64,000 bases of DNA from Scleropages formosus (GCF_900964775.1 NC_041813.1:32056960-32120959), one strand, 5' to 3'. Shown: positions 11,299-22,934, numbered from the stretch's first letter. Made by a program: numbers and translations. Notes: generated by a model from the letters alone, not told the origin.

Positions 11299-13563
11299 CT
11301 AGTCCTCTCCTGCCTTCATCCCTCGAACTGATCCCTCGTTGCGCATCTGAGGAAAGACAGGAAGTAGCAGTTAGATACGTCAAACACTGCCACGAACACA
11401 CTGAAGATGCTCATTAACACATCAGCACAAGGCTTCAGTGGTGAGAGATGCAGTGCTATGCTACCTTGTCCAGCTCCCTCTGTGTCTCCTCCTCCATCCT
11501 CCTGATGTCATCCATGGTCAAGTCCACCCAGCGGTCCAGCCAACAGAAAAGCTGGCGGTGGAAATTGGTGAAGAGCCGCTTCTCCTGCTGCTCAGGGGAG
11601 GCAGGGTGGGACAGAGGGGGCTATTACTACACGGCCAAACTGGTTAGTTGGAGAGCAACCAGGCAGAGGACAAATCAGGACCGTGGTCTCTTCGGCTTTG
11701 TGCTCCAGGACTTCAGCGTCACGCTTCCTCAGAGAGTTCAAGTCGGAGTATAATTTCAACTTAACCAGGTAATAATTGAAATTTAAAATGCTGCAGACTG
11801 GAGTATTTGAAATAATTTGTGCAATATGTATTTACAAAGTATGAATTCCATGCAGACTGCAAATGATATGATTACGAAAAATTACTCAGTTCCGCATGGT
11901 AAATGAGGAATATACAACATCAGAAAAGCACAGCACCTCCTGCCACTGAATTTTACCTTATGAATGAATTTCTCCACCCGGCTTTGCAACCCCCACCAAC
12001 GGAAGTGAACTGTGACCAGCTTATAGGCAGTCATGTAGGGACAGTTGCCATTGTGCAGCTCTTTCTGTGTGGGGAGGCAGTGAGAGAGCAAGAGACAGAT
12101 AAAGCTACGTCCCTGTAACACCGGGGAACCATAAAGAGCCTGAAAAAGCAAAAACGAGTAGCTGTACAAGTAGCAATGACCAGGGGCAACCAAAACGGCG
12201 CTTTGTCACAACAATGAATAGAGAGGCATTAGAGGAGCATGGGGTACCTTCCAGCCTGGCCCCAGTGGACCCCGTCCTGTCTTCTCTGAGTGAAAGATGG
12301 CTGGATCCTCCTCTGGCTTGTAGTCCTGTTTGGACAAAGTGAGGGAAAAGACAAATGTATTATTACAACACTATCACCAAAGAGAGTATTAACAACATCT
12401 CAAATGTGGTGCGTGGAAGCATTGAGCGCTGTATGGCCACAAGCGGATACGTCCTCAAACGTACTCACAATATCGTCCACCTGCGATCGGTCCGCAATGT
12501 CAATGGGCACCACCTCCGTTTCCTCCCACTCCTCCGGAGGTAAGCCGTGAGGCTTCAGAGACACACACATACATCAAGAGGCTGCTATCAGTACTGTACA
12601 CAAGTGCATTAAGATGAATTAAGAAGAAAACACTCATTGCGAAAACACACATTGTTACTTGTTCCCATGTCTGGTTTGTGCCAGGTCTCAATCTTAATGA
12701 AGAAGTCATCCTTCATGTATTCATTCTGCAAAACATCATCAGCAACGGCATCGTTATCCTCTGCTGTGCCAACACCCTCAACAGAATGAGAAAATCATCA
12801 ATGTTCGCAACTCTTCTGTACTTACGGTCACAACTGCAGGTTTCCCAAACATCCAGGAGCGATGGAAAGTGAAGTGCAAGAAAGAAAGGACAGTGTTACT
12901 GGCTTTACCAATCAGTCAGAAGCTGGCAACCAGCTGCTGCTGGTGTTTTCATGAGGTCCAGGGATACTAACTGGTACGGCAGTAGGGGTAGGCATTCCAC
13001 GCCTTCTCATGGAACACCAGCGCTCCCTCTGGGGCAAACATCTGGATGAAGCTGGGCACTTTGCTGCAGGACGGCAAGGAGCAGAGCACAGACTACGTAT
13101 TCACATTGTTTTACCGTGCACCTGCCTCCCAGACTTGACATTTATTCAGTCGTACAAGTACTTTAAGCGTTCATAAAGCCGGGTAACTTTTACTGCTTCA
13201 ATTTAGGGCAAATGCCTCCATCAAGAGTACCACGGCAACAAGTGAAACTTAAACTGAAGCAACAAATGTTTCAGCTGTCATCATCAGTTGAAATTCAAGA
13301 GTTTTTCTTGACTTTATAACATTCAGCTGTGCAAGTAGCAGAACACAGTACCATAGCAGCAAGTCAGCGAGCGTGAGGGCACCCACCTGTGTATGTGGTA
13401 GATCTTGTGGGTGTACTGGCCCCTCTCACCATCCTTCTCGTAGGGCTCGTTCCGCAGAACCTCAATGCCCTCTCCGCCACCAGTATTGTTCTTGCTGGCC
13501 TCTGCCACGGAGAACAGCTGGCCCACCTGGTACTGGGAAGAACAGCAGCGAAGGACTCTGTGT

Positions 13564-13599
<36 letters not shown>

Positions 13600-14228
13600 A
13601 AGCGCTGAGTGTGTGTGTGTCACGTGTGTGCGCGCGATAAGTGGACAGAACCAACACCAAGAAAAAGAAAGCAGTGGGGTTACGGTAACTTAAAGCAGCT
13701 TTCAGCACGTGCTTCCTTACCTCTTCTACGGAACATGGCAGCAGCACTTGGCTACGGGAAAGAGAAGAAAAGCGCGTTTTCACTACACACTCTGCCGCGG
13801 CGGCAAAAAGAAAAGCGTCCACACAACCGCCAGCTGACAGTGAGTGAGTGACAGTCAGTGTGACTCAACAAAGAAACCGGCCACAAAACTCGACACACAC
13901 TCATTCGCCACGGAAATACATAAGGAGGAATCCCTCTCGTCTCACGTTCCATTCGTCCGCTCCTCGTGTAGAATTATTAGTATTAAAACGAAAAGAACAA
14001 CAACAAGCTGAAGCTGTCAGTGCTGGAGCGGCTAACGGAACACACGCACGCAGGCGCACGGACGACTAGCTAAATGAAGCCGCACACTACCTACGCCGCG
14101 TGTTCCACGGTAGCACCCACTCGCCCCCACAGCACAAACATTCAACATTTACCTCATTTATACGCACATGAACGCATGTTTCGTGTTCAAAGCAAAACAT
14201 GTACTCACTATTCCTTAACGAGGACCAT
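11299..14228 (-). CDS. Class I phosphatidylinositol transfer protein (PITPNA/PITPNB family)
   Basis: Eleven coding exons on the reverse strand: 14209-14228, 13721-13751, 13387-13532, 12972-13063, 12826-12833, 12651-12725, 12469-12552, 12248-12325, 11957-12064, 11465-11587 and 11299-11346. The sum is 813 nt, a 270-aa protein, the exact length of PITP alpha. The protein starts [17 protein letters not shown] and continues [39 protein letters not shown] (inositol-binding T and K), [25 protein letters not shown] and [16 protein letters not shown], ending [15 protein letters not shown]. Class I PITPs exchange PI and PC between membranes. Most of the body resembles PITPNA, but the tail GSVRG resembles PITPNB, so the paralog is left open; it could be a third fish copy. 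The 8-nt exon (12826-12833) and a weak gtgtgt donor after 12651 are both needed for frame. Confidence 0.93.
12826..12833 (-). other. 8-nt coding microexon of the PITP gene
   Basis: The sequence TTGTGACC is flanked by cctgcag and gtaagt on the reverse strand. With the preceding ACC A it gives T-I-V-T, then NEYM, aligning with T-V-I-T-NEYM of PITP alpha. Without it the frame is lost. Confidence 0.8.
13559..13598. repeat. (GT)n microsatellite in PITP intron 2
   Basis: About 17 GT units, with one interruption near its left end, lie between the 13387-13532 and 13721-13751 exons. Confidence 0.95.
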
Positions 14229-14271
14229 CCCGAACTGTCCGGAGCGGTACGGTGCACAGCGTAATCCGCTC

Positions 14272-14388
14272 GCCGGAAGTAGACGCAATACGGCCTGTGC
14301 GTAATTAATTGCCGGAAGTTGGGTCTGTACGTCCTTGTGCGTCATTAGTCGCCGGAAGTAGGTCCTTACGTCCTGTGCGTCATAATGA
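14272..14388 (-). promoter_or_regulatory. Triple tandem ETS/CRE-like promoter repeat of the PITP gene
   Basis: Three imperfect repeats of about 40 bp (14272-14310, 14311-14350 and 14351-14388) each start with gccggaagt, an ETS/GABP-type motif, and end near tgcgtaat or tgcgtcat, a CRE-like motif. They begin 44 bp upstream of the PITP ATG. Confidence 0.6.
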
Positions 14389-15656
14389 GCGTGCAGCGCT
14401 TTGAAGTGTATCGTTGTGCGCGCGGTGACCTGAAAAAGGGGAAACGCTGAGAAGCGCCGCTGCTTTGAGCCCCGACATCGATTTCCAGATATTTGTCAAA
14501 TATGTGTTACGGGTCGAGCGAAGTGAACGCACACAAAACCGTGTGTAGATCATTTTGCTCTTCTCAGTGACAGCAGAGCGCTGCTACTGCAGCCTGACGG
14601 CTCGGAGGAAACAAAATATTAATCGCGTGCAACGTTTTCAGTAGAGCCTTAATAAAAGGGTTTCCATTTGGTTCAGGTTGAGCTTTAAACACGCAAACCT
14701 TGTGGAACAGCTCGAGAATACGGTGAACACAGTGCCTCTTTTGACCCCTCACCGGTTTACAAAAATGAGAAGAGAGTTATTTTAAGAACTGATCATAATT
14801 TAATAGTTGAGCCTGAACGAAACACATCGTGTAGAAGCTGCATTGACAGTATATCTTACTGCTCATAAATAGTGCCAATTTTTGCATTCTTCACAAACTG
14901 AGCCATGTTTAACAAGTTTCATTTCAGACATGATCAGGGGAAAAAAAAAATCTTAATTACATAATTATTGTAGATATTAATTCATGACAGTAATGTTTGA
15001 GGCTCAAACTCTTATACATTCTTGGACATGTATTCTGTACACAATATTTTCATATTTTACATATATACACACACATTACAGCACAGAAATCATCCCACGG
15101 GTTAGTGAGCACAGCAGCACTTTTTCTTGCCAGCTGAGTGACAGTCGGAGAAACGTGTTTCTCTGCCCTGAACAAACTTTCATTTGTAGCTCCGCATTCT
15201 CCATAACCAAACTATTTTCATGTTCATACTGCAAGTCATCTAATTTTGTCACTATGTGTGCCTTTAGTTGCAAAATACAGTTATTTCACACATCCACTGA
15301 ACAAAAATAAAATTAATTAAACATACAAAAAGCTATGACAAAAGAATGAAATTGTGGATGTAAGCACCGACAGGCACTGAATTAAATGCGACCAGCGGTT
15401 TAATTAGAAATGTCCCGAGCAACATGGGACTCTGGGAATTAACTGAAAGGTGGAGCTGGATGTTAAATTTTTACTGGCAGCAAGGCTACACAACAGCAGA
15501 AGCGTCATTCCGGCGTATTCCACGTGTTCCCACATGAAACTTTGGGATATTAATTTCAACAGGATACTTCAAACCAAACCTGTTTTTTTCACATTCTGTC
15601 CTGGACTGAGTTATTTACATGCAGCTGGGTGGAGGTGGTTTCTCAGAGTGCCGACT
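14389..15656. other. Region between the PITP promoter and the YPEL3 stop codon
   Basis: AT-rich, with no recognised exon. Its right part should be YPEL3 3' UTR; reverse-strand AATAAA candidates occur in the AT-rich part near 14869-14875 and 15306-15312. Confidence 0.4.
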
Positions 15657-16489
15657 TTAGTCCCAGCCGTTGTCTTTGATCATGTGGGAGAGCTCGATGA
15701 TGAACTTGCCTTCCTTGTACTTCTGACTCTGCTCATATGCCTGTTCCTGTAGCAAGTGATTGTGGGCAATCACGGTTAGCACATGGCGGCAGCTGACCCA
15801 TGCTACTGCTCTTCATGTTCGTCCATCTTACTTACATATTTCCAGCCCAGGGTGGTGTGGCAACTCTCGCAGTAGATGTCCGCCACGGCGTGCAGACCTG
15901 TCAGCAGAACCCGCTCCTCTGCCGGTCCGCAGCCCACGTTAACCCTGAGAAGGACACACGTGCCAACGTGAAGGACAGCAATGGCCAGAGGAGCCAACAC
16001 ACCCGGGACTGGGCCACCAGACTGAAACACCCCACCGTCAGCTGTGTCGCGACTGTGCGCAGTACGGGACCACACAGTAAGAGAGGAGGAACTTACACAG
16101 AGTTGAACAGGTAGGCGCGTCCTTGACTGCCCTGGAAAGACTGCAAGAGAGACACATGCACAACTTTATAGAGGGCAATTCACCACCTTCAAGCTTCAGC
16201 AGCAGCAAAATACATTCCCTGTGTGAGAACTGTTGAATGTAAAGTACAGCACCAGCGCAGTGAAACACACTGGTGAGGCATGAGGCACATTCCCAGCCTT
16301 AAGCTACAAACCCCACGCTTCATAGTTAACAGGGAACATATCCACTACTGGAAGTGGTGGTGGAGAACACACCTTGGAGATGAGGTCGTCATGGCTGGCC
16401 AGGTGAGCACGGCAGTGCACGCAGCTGTACCTGCGATGGCACGAGTCCAGATATGCCTGGAAGGTTTTGGCCTTGGACTGTTTCACCAT
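15657..16489 (-). CDS. ypel3: Yippee-like 3 zinc-binding protein
   Basis: Four coding exons: 16373-16489, 16097-16140, 15836-15944 and 15657-15746, giving 119 aa, exactly the YPEL3 length. It starts [20 protein letters not shown] and ends [14 protein letters not shown]. The Yippee zinc motif C-X2-C-X52-C-X2-C is complete (C23, C26, C79, C82). [11 protein letters not shown] and ASHDDLISK favour YPEL3 over YPEL1/2/4, and its neighbour GDPD3 supports this. YPEL proteins are small, highly conserved nuclear or centrosomal proteins; YPEL3 has been linked to growth arrest. The ATG exon begins two bases before the ATG, so at least one non-coding 5' exon must lie upstream. Reverse-strand donors at about 17090 and 17995 are candidates. 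Confidence 0.96.
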
Positions 16490-16491
16490 GT

Positions 16492-18078
16492 CTGAAAGAG
16501 GCAGGTTTGCAGTGAATGTGCAGCTCGCAGCTCCCTGCCAAAATAGTAGTGTACAAGAACCCAGCTGGCCCCTTCCTTGCAAAAAAAAAAAAAAAAGGGA
16601 CTGAGAGTTGGTTCATTACTCAAAAAGTTATTAAGTCAAATGTGGCCTGGTGCAGGGCCTCGTCATCAGTTCTCTTATGCAGCTGCTCGTGTAACGTACA
16701 CTGGCAAAAACGGTGGGTTTGGACTAAGTTACTGTTGCTGATTGTTGTCGACGCACTTTCGGTGACGCTCAAGCGTACGTCGTTTGGAGAGAAACTGCCA
16801 GCTGAATACATATAGATGCGAAGAACCCAGACAATTTCGCGAGGAGGGAGGAAACGGCGGGACTTTATGGCTAGGAACGGAGCAGCCGACGGTTTCCGTC
16901 TCTGTCCCGGCCGGGAGATTGCGGACAGCACTCGGGCAGACGGTCCCGGCGGCGAACGGTGAGCCAGGACACCTGGCGCGTGTGCCTGCGCGTTACTTAG
17001 TCCCCTGGCAGCAGTGTTTATAGACACAGTGTCAATAAGAAAGCACAATAAATAGGCGTGCCCAGAGATACACTGGGGGTTGGTGTTTACCTGCGGCTCT
17101 TTCGCCCCACACGTCAGACCAAATGCACTAAAACCTAATGCAAGCACAATATGGAATGGAGCTAATTACAAGAAATAGAAAAACTGTAAGTTGTATGTTA
17201 TTTACCTTAAAGTGCAGACAAAAACAGAGCCAGGGGTATTACACCAGGATGGAGGATGACGAAGAGGCAGCGCTTCACTGACAGCTCAAATCTGGTAGAT
17301 CATCTACTGCTTGTTCACCTTGTCTTTGTTTCTCATCCACCTTTTCCACTCTTTTGAAAAACTTAGGCCAGTTTGCAATTACCATGTTTTAGTGTATCTC
17401 CTGATGCCTTGGTGTGCAATGTAAATTACTATGCTTCTTTCTTTTATGGAAAAATAAAGAGTAAATGCTTCCCAAAACAATCCTGTCAATGAAAAGCTCA
17501 TTACCCAAAATTTTATATCAAGAACCAACTGTATTCCCCTAAGAACAGTATTACAGTTGAAGAAGCACCAAGTGCAAAGTAGGAGTAATGTCAGTCGAAC
17601 ACACAGTTTCTCTTGGTGAGGATGTGGATGGTAAACAGAAAGTAAAGAGAACTGCCCTTCCTGCTCCAAGAAGCATAACAGGAAAACAGCTGTGACCCAA
17701 ATCATAAGCCAGATCTCTCTTTCTTCAAGAGTTACCATGGCAGAAAATGCCATATAATGAACATCGCGGGTGTATGACAGCATATAGGGATTAAGAGTGA
17801 TTGAGCCACATCGAGGAACTCCCAGCCCTCTATTTCCGTCCACAGAAACCTATTTGTTCCATAACCGCTGGCGGAAGCGCAAGCAGCCAAGCGAGAGGAG
17901 GTACTAGTGAACCCCTTCACGGTTTCACATGATCAAACACACAAAATTACTGCACACCACACTGTGAAAGGCACAAAATAGCTCCGCTGTTCTCACCTGA
18001 AACGAGGAGAAAAGAGCAAATCGCGCAGCAGAGCGACTCGAAGCGACGCAATCGAGAAAAAAGAGCGTCGTTCAAAGA
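16492..18078 (-). other. YPEL3 first intron or 5' region
   Basis: No protein-coding exon was recognised. Two good reverse-strand splice donors (gagccgcag/gtaaac near 17090 and ctcgtttcag/gtgagaac near 17995) may end alternative non-coding first exons of YPEL3. Confidence 0.4.
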
Positions 18079-18079
18079 C

Positions 18080-18366
18080 ATGCAAATGAAATGCAAATAA
18101 AGACAAAGAGCGCCGCGAAACGCAGCTCACAGATTGTGCCTCCGAAGAGCAACGCAATGTCGTACAACTGTCTGCCTGTTTAACTTTCTTATACTTCTGT
18201 CTTTCCGTCGAAAGGAAAACTGTCGTGTTTGTTTACAGTGTGGCGGTGAGTCTCGAGCGCGTCACGCACTGCGAAAACAAACCCGCCGCGAGCCAATCAG
18301 AGTCGAGCGAGCTCACTGCGGACCAATCAGAGAACGCGGGCGACTGGGAAATGTAGGTCAACCAAT
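18080..18366. promoter_or_regulatory. Probable YPEL3 promoter: paired octamers, three CCAAT boxes, ZNF143-like site
   Basis: Two octamer motifs ATGCAAAT (18080-18087 and 18091-18098), CCAAT at 18293, 18323 and 18362 in the same orientation about 30-39 bp apart, and gggaaatgtag (18346-18356), a near match to the ZNF143/SPH element. The arrangement lies upstream of the YPEL3 donor near 17995. Confidence 0.45.
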
Positions 18367-18435
18367 GAGGTTCGCCGAGAGCTGTGGCTTTTACTGTATT
18401 TGTTCACGTTTGAGGGCGAAGCCCTTTTATAGCTG

Positions 18436-18436
<1 letters not shown>

Positions 18437-18472
<36 letters not shown>
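18437..18472. repeat. (AC)n microsatellite
   Basis: About 18 uninterrupted AC units just beyond the CCAAT-rich region. Confidence 0.95.
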
Positions 18473-18475
<3 letters not shown>

Positions 18476-18619
18476 GCTGTATGATAGAGGATTTGTTTCT
18501 GCTGGGTGGACTACAGCTATTAAAGATTTGCTCACAAGAACAACACAGTTTCACTGCGACTTGTTCAGCTGACACTTCCCCCCCCAAGAAGAACCTCCAG
18601 TGCTGAGATACAATGAGAT

Positions 18620-18740
18620 ACAATTATTTACTCGTTTACGCAGCATTTGCTGTATCCGCTCAGAGTGAGAACCCTCCTGGAGGTCACTACAGCAGGTGGG
18701 AGTCGAAACCTGGGTCTGAAATTCTAGAGGCAGAGATGCT
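18620..18740 (-). repeat. Degenerate SINE family B fragment
   Basis: 'caattatttactcgtttacgc' and 'caggtgggagtcgaaacctg' resemble the middle and B-box part of family B in reverse orientation. Strongly diverged. Confidence 0.35.
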
Positions 18741-19048
18741 TCGTGCGTTATTCTCTTCAAAAGAGCAGGAAGTGTTGCCAAAGATGAGCACACACTGTAT
18801 AGAAGAAATGCGGGCTGTAAGGGTGTTCATATTACTGTTGCGTGGCAGAAGTGGGTGTGTGTGTGTGAGAGAGAGAGAGCGAGAGACTGGGGAGAAATGA
18901 CGACAGAAGGCTTTATTGTAAACAGGCTAAACAGACTAAGGGGACACAAAGAGTGTGTTGTAGCCCAGCCTGTCAGACATTTATCATGGAAGGGGGCAGA
19001 GAGACGCGTCACGCCGGTCAGCCTGGTCAACACGGGGCTCCCGGTGCC

Positions 19049-21582
19049 TCAGTGACCAGGCGGCTCCACGCAAGGCACCGCCTTCGGGGGATGAGAGCGG
19101 AGGTATTCCGACAGAAGGCTGGGGTAGTCGGTCATGACCCCCGTGGCTCCGAAAGCGAAGGCCGCCTCGATGTCTTCCGTGTTGTTACAGACAAAAAGGT
19201 GAACCTGGAGAGAAGACAGGGAGAGGCTGATGGACATGGACACGGACATGCACAATGTGGACCCTGTTCGAGCGGAACTGTTGCGGCACGAGGATGACAG
19301 TTTACCTGAATGCCGCGTTTAGCCAAGTGCCTAAAGAGGCTTCTCCTCATGGTCAGCCTGGAACAAAAGGACACGTCCGTCTCATTTTCCCCACCGTAAC
19401 CCTTCCTGGCGCGGCAATAACTCTGTTCCGCAGTAATGGCCCCACCGCACCAGTGGATGCACTCAAACTCACTTTTGCATTAGGAAGATGATGAATCTGT
19501 TCCTCAGAATCCAGGAGTCAGGGATGTAATTTCTGAAAAGAAAAACCAATGACTGGGCAGAATACACACATTTTTGCCCCTGCTCAAGGGAAGCGGTCAC
19601 GTTACGTCGGCTACATCGCGACGCTATCGTTCGACCGCTGCACGCAAGTGAGAAGACGATTTGCCGAAGGCCTGGGGAGGAGCGAGGGGCGCATTTCCGA
19701 GTCCCGCTACGTTTGCTGTCCCTGTGGCCCAGCTGAAGTGGCCGCAGGTGGCGAGCGCCACCCAGAATCCCTTGCTCACCTGTTGTACACCTGCGGTAGG
19801 TAGAACTGCAGGAAGCTCTCCCCCAGGGGCAGGAATGGCAGCAGGCCACAGTAGTAGAAGAGGAGCAGCTGCAGTCCCCGTCTCACCGTGAACATGTAGG
19901 GCATCTCTGGGTTCTGTACACACATTATCACAAGAAACACAACGGTAGGACCAAGTACGCTGTCCCAGGAGAGGAGTCACTCTGCGCAGGTACCAGTACA
20001 AGGACACACCTCTTTCCGGCATTTGTCCATGATGAGAGATTTCACACTGGCCCACACGGTGATTTTCTCTCTGTCATACTCTTTTACAAGCGAGGACACC
20101 TGCGGCGGACACAGTGTGAGCACAAGCAAATCCAGACACAGCACGCACTCTATTCTGTCCCAGAATGGCAAGGGTCAGTTCTTCCGTACTGGTCTGAATC
20201 AACACTCAGCATGCAGACATCCAAGGGTTAATCAGCGCTCAAAGAAATATTCTCTCCCCCCGCATGGTGCCACCTAGTGGCCAAGTTCCCCGGAAGCACA
20301 GTACGCACTTCGTCCAGCAGGTGGCAGCATGCACCGAAAAGAGTTTACCACCATTCTTATTAAAAAAAAAATACTACTAGTTCCAACAAAACAAATTATC
20401 TGACTTGACATTTGGATCACTCAAGTTTCACAGTAAATGCTACTGTTAATTTAGCAGCTGCAGACAAATGTCAATTGCGAATGTAGTCACATCCCCTTTG
20501 GGTGCACTGTAAGCGCTGCACTTTGTCCAGTTGTCGCAGTGCTCTTCACCTTCTTGATGAGCTCATCGTTGTCTTCTTTGATCTCAATGTTGATGGGAAC
20601 CTTTGGGAAGGCCCGGAACACATCTTCCAGCAGTGCAAACTTCCTGTCGGTGCCCGTGCTGAAGTGTCCTGCAAAGCAGACATGGCACGCACCTGACAAG
20701 TAGAGCTACAGCTCCCTGGGATCAGACCCAGAAACCTACTTGCCACACGCACTGGGCCACATACCATCGTGAAAGGTGACCTCCAGCCTTTCTTTGTATA
20801 GCGGCAGCTCCTGAAACATCACGTCAGATTAGAAACGGAATGAAACACCAACGTGAACGTGCTATTCTAAATTTCTTCCTAGAAAGCTCTGGAGTAATTT
20901 GCGAATGGCTCGTGACCTCAAAGTTCACCGATGAGATGTTGACGTCGACACCGGTCTGCCGCAGCAGGTTCTCATCGTGCGACACGATGACGTAGCCGTC
21001 CTTTGTCATGTGGCAGTCAAGCTCCAGCATCTCTGTGCCGGCCTCCACCGCGCTGGAACAATCAGAGAACGGGACTGCGGGCAGCCGGCTACGCCTTCGT
21101 ATACCAGCATGCACCTGGGAGATGGTTAGAGGTCCTGCCTTCGGACTCAGTGTATAAATGGGTAAATAACTAAGTCACTTTGGAGAAAAGCATCAGCTAA
21201 ATGAACAACTAGATGTGTGTACCTGTACACACCTGTGTACACTCGAACCAGGCCTGCGGTTCGCCAAGGGTGCCTGCCGCTGTACTCACTGTGTAAACGC
21301 TTCCATTGTGCTCTCGATCCTCTCCCCGCTCCCTGTTGTAGAACAAGACACCTTTTCACTGCGCTGCGGGTGACTGTCCAAACTTAAACCGCATCAGCGT
21401 TTGTCTGCTGATGTGGAGGAACGTGGCGTCATCGCTTACACACCCCCTCTGTGTGAGATGTGCCTGCAACGGAACGCCACACACTTCTTCCCGTGCAGCA
21501 CCTGTGGGTTCTTGAGCAGGTACAGCGACGTGAGGGTGTAGCCCCCGAGGGCAGGTAGCACGTAGTACAGGTAGCTGGACAT
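19049..21582 (-). CDS. gdpd3: Glycerophosphodiester phosphodiesterase domain-containing 3 (GDPD3)
   Basis: Ten coding exons: 21444-21582, 21290-21332, 20917-21052, 20765-20810, 20550-20668, 20010-20099, 19780-19913, 19473-19532, 19306-19357 and 19049-19204, giving 324 aa (human GDPD3 is 318). An N-terminal membrane segment (VLPALGGYTLTSLYLL) is followed by the GP-PDE domain. HRGGSGERIE holds H44/R45, EMLELDCHMTKDGYV holds E71/D73, and VSHDENLL holds H86, the catalytic set of the family. A second hydrophobic stretch (LQLLLFYYCGLLPFLPL) lies in the C-terminal half. GDPD1/3 family members cleave lysophospholipids (lysophospholipase D activity) in the ER. The position between YPEL3 and MAPK3, in the same orientation, is that of mammalian GDPD3. 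The 19780 donor (aacag/gtgagc) keeps frame; a competing donor 11 bases earlier does not. Confidence 0.95.
20268..20327. promoter_or_regulatory. Two CTCF-like motifs in opposite orientation
   Basis: TGCCACCTAGTGG (20268-20280, reverse-strand core CCACTAGGTGGCA) and CCAGCAGGTGGCAG (20314-20327, forward) fit the CTCF consensus. They are about 45 bp apart in divergent orientation, in a GDPD3 intron. Confidence 0.45.
21118..21205 (+). repeat. Internally deleted SINE family B copy
   Basis: A short tRNA-like head (gatggttagaggtcctgcct) runs directly into 'tataaatgggtaaataact' and the tail 'aagtcactttggagaaaagc'. The middle of the element is missing. It lies in a GDPD3 intron. Confidence 0.65.
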
Positions 21583-21689
21583 GACACCCTGCGGGGAACA
21601 AACAGCCTCCTCTGATCCTCCTGACACAGCGACAAACGGGTAACCTGACAGTTCTCGAAGGCGTCCCAACAGTCAAGTCCTATGTTTCC

Positions 21690-22930
21690 AAGGACACAGA
21701 CACCATTTTTTCCACCGTTTCCCTCATGTGCCCATATCTGAAAATCTGTCTGCGGCAGAACAAATGCGACTTGTTTTTAATCCTCCAAGTAGATAGATGG
21801 CAGAAAAGAGCACCGAAAAAAAAACTGGAATGCAGGTGTAACTTACCACTTCCACCGTATTAGCAGTTCACATCTGGTGTTGGTGCTTGTTGTAGCAAGA
21901 GTAAAAGACAGTTTCCATGGAGATCAAAGTAAACAAAATGTGGCAAAAAAAAAAAAAAAAAACCAACCAAATGCTCCAGATAAACATGTGGAGACTAAGT
22001 ATAATTTCAATACGGATGGAATTCAGTAAAAGTATGTATGTATCGTTGCTGTATCTGTTATGTAGCCTTTTTTTGCTGTGAGTTAGTGGTAAAATGAACT
22101 TTGAAAATATAAAGAAGTTAGAATTCTGGTCCCAGCTTTGGTTGTAAGGCGAGCCAGTGCACCTTGGGGGAGGGGGAAATCAACATACCTCTGCAGTACA
22201 GCTGTACTCAAAAACAGACAGGAAAGGGAAGTTCAGTTGTGCAACAAAAAAAGTCACGACTTAAATCTCAGATAACAGAACTCAACTCCCGAAAAACAAA
22301 CTGTTGACCGCCTACAGGTGCTCCAAAGTGCCCCACCTGCCCCGTTACCTTCACTTGGCCCTTCCCCTCCCATCCCCTCCCTGTGAGGAATGCGCTAGGA
22401 CAGGAATTTCATGAGGCACGAGGCCAGATGGACTTGAAGAGACACGTTGTCCAAGTGGGGCCTCGTGCTGCTGCAGCTCCTGTCCTGGAGGTGATGCCTC
22501 AGGAGAGACGAGCCGAAACGCTGTCTGCCTGGACCCCATCCTGCGCTGGCCGCTCACCTTACTCCCAACGAAAGTAGCAGAAACACCCGGGGAGGAAGCA
22601 ACGACGCTCAGGTGGTGGGGGGGGGTGACCCAGCCCCCCTGGTGGACGATGAGTGCTAAACCCAATGAACACCCCTGCGCTTCCTGCTGGGGGGATTTGG
22701 GGCAGTAGTGCCCATGAACAGCAGTGCTGAGTTGCAGAATGTGAGAACAATGTGGGCAAATAGCACAGCGAAACCCCACCCCCCACTGCATCCTCCTCCT
22801 GTACCTCGTGCCTCTTTTGAAAGGTGCGAGTGTGGGATGGAGCAGGTTAGACAGGCAGCGGCGGAGGAGCTCCGGGTGAAACGCAACACTTCTCACCTAC
22901 AGGAAAGGACCACCTCGTTCACTGTAACAG
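21690..22930. other. Region between GDPD3 start and the MAPK3 3' end
   Basis: Holds the GDPD3 upstream region and no recognised coding exon. A long reverse-strand open frame at 22351-22896 has no domain, no conserved motif and no splice context. There is an A-tract at 21942-21962. Confidence 0.4.
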
Positions 22931-22934
22931 GCCA

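Noticed and set aside
22351-22896. 181-codon reverse-strand frame between GDPD3 and MAPK3
   Set aside because: No domain, no splice context, low-complexity composition; it lies in probable untranslated or intergenic DNA.
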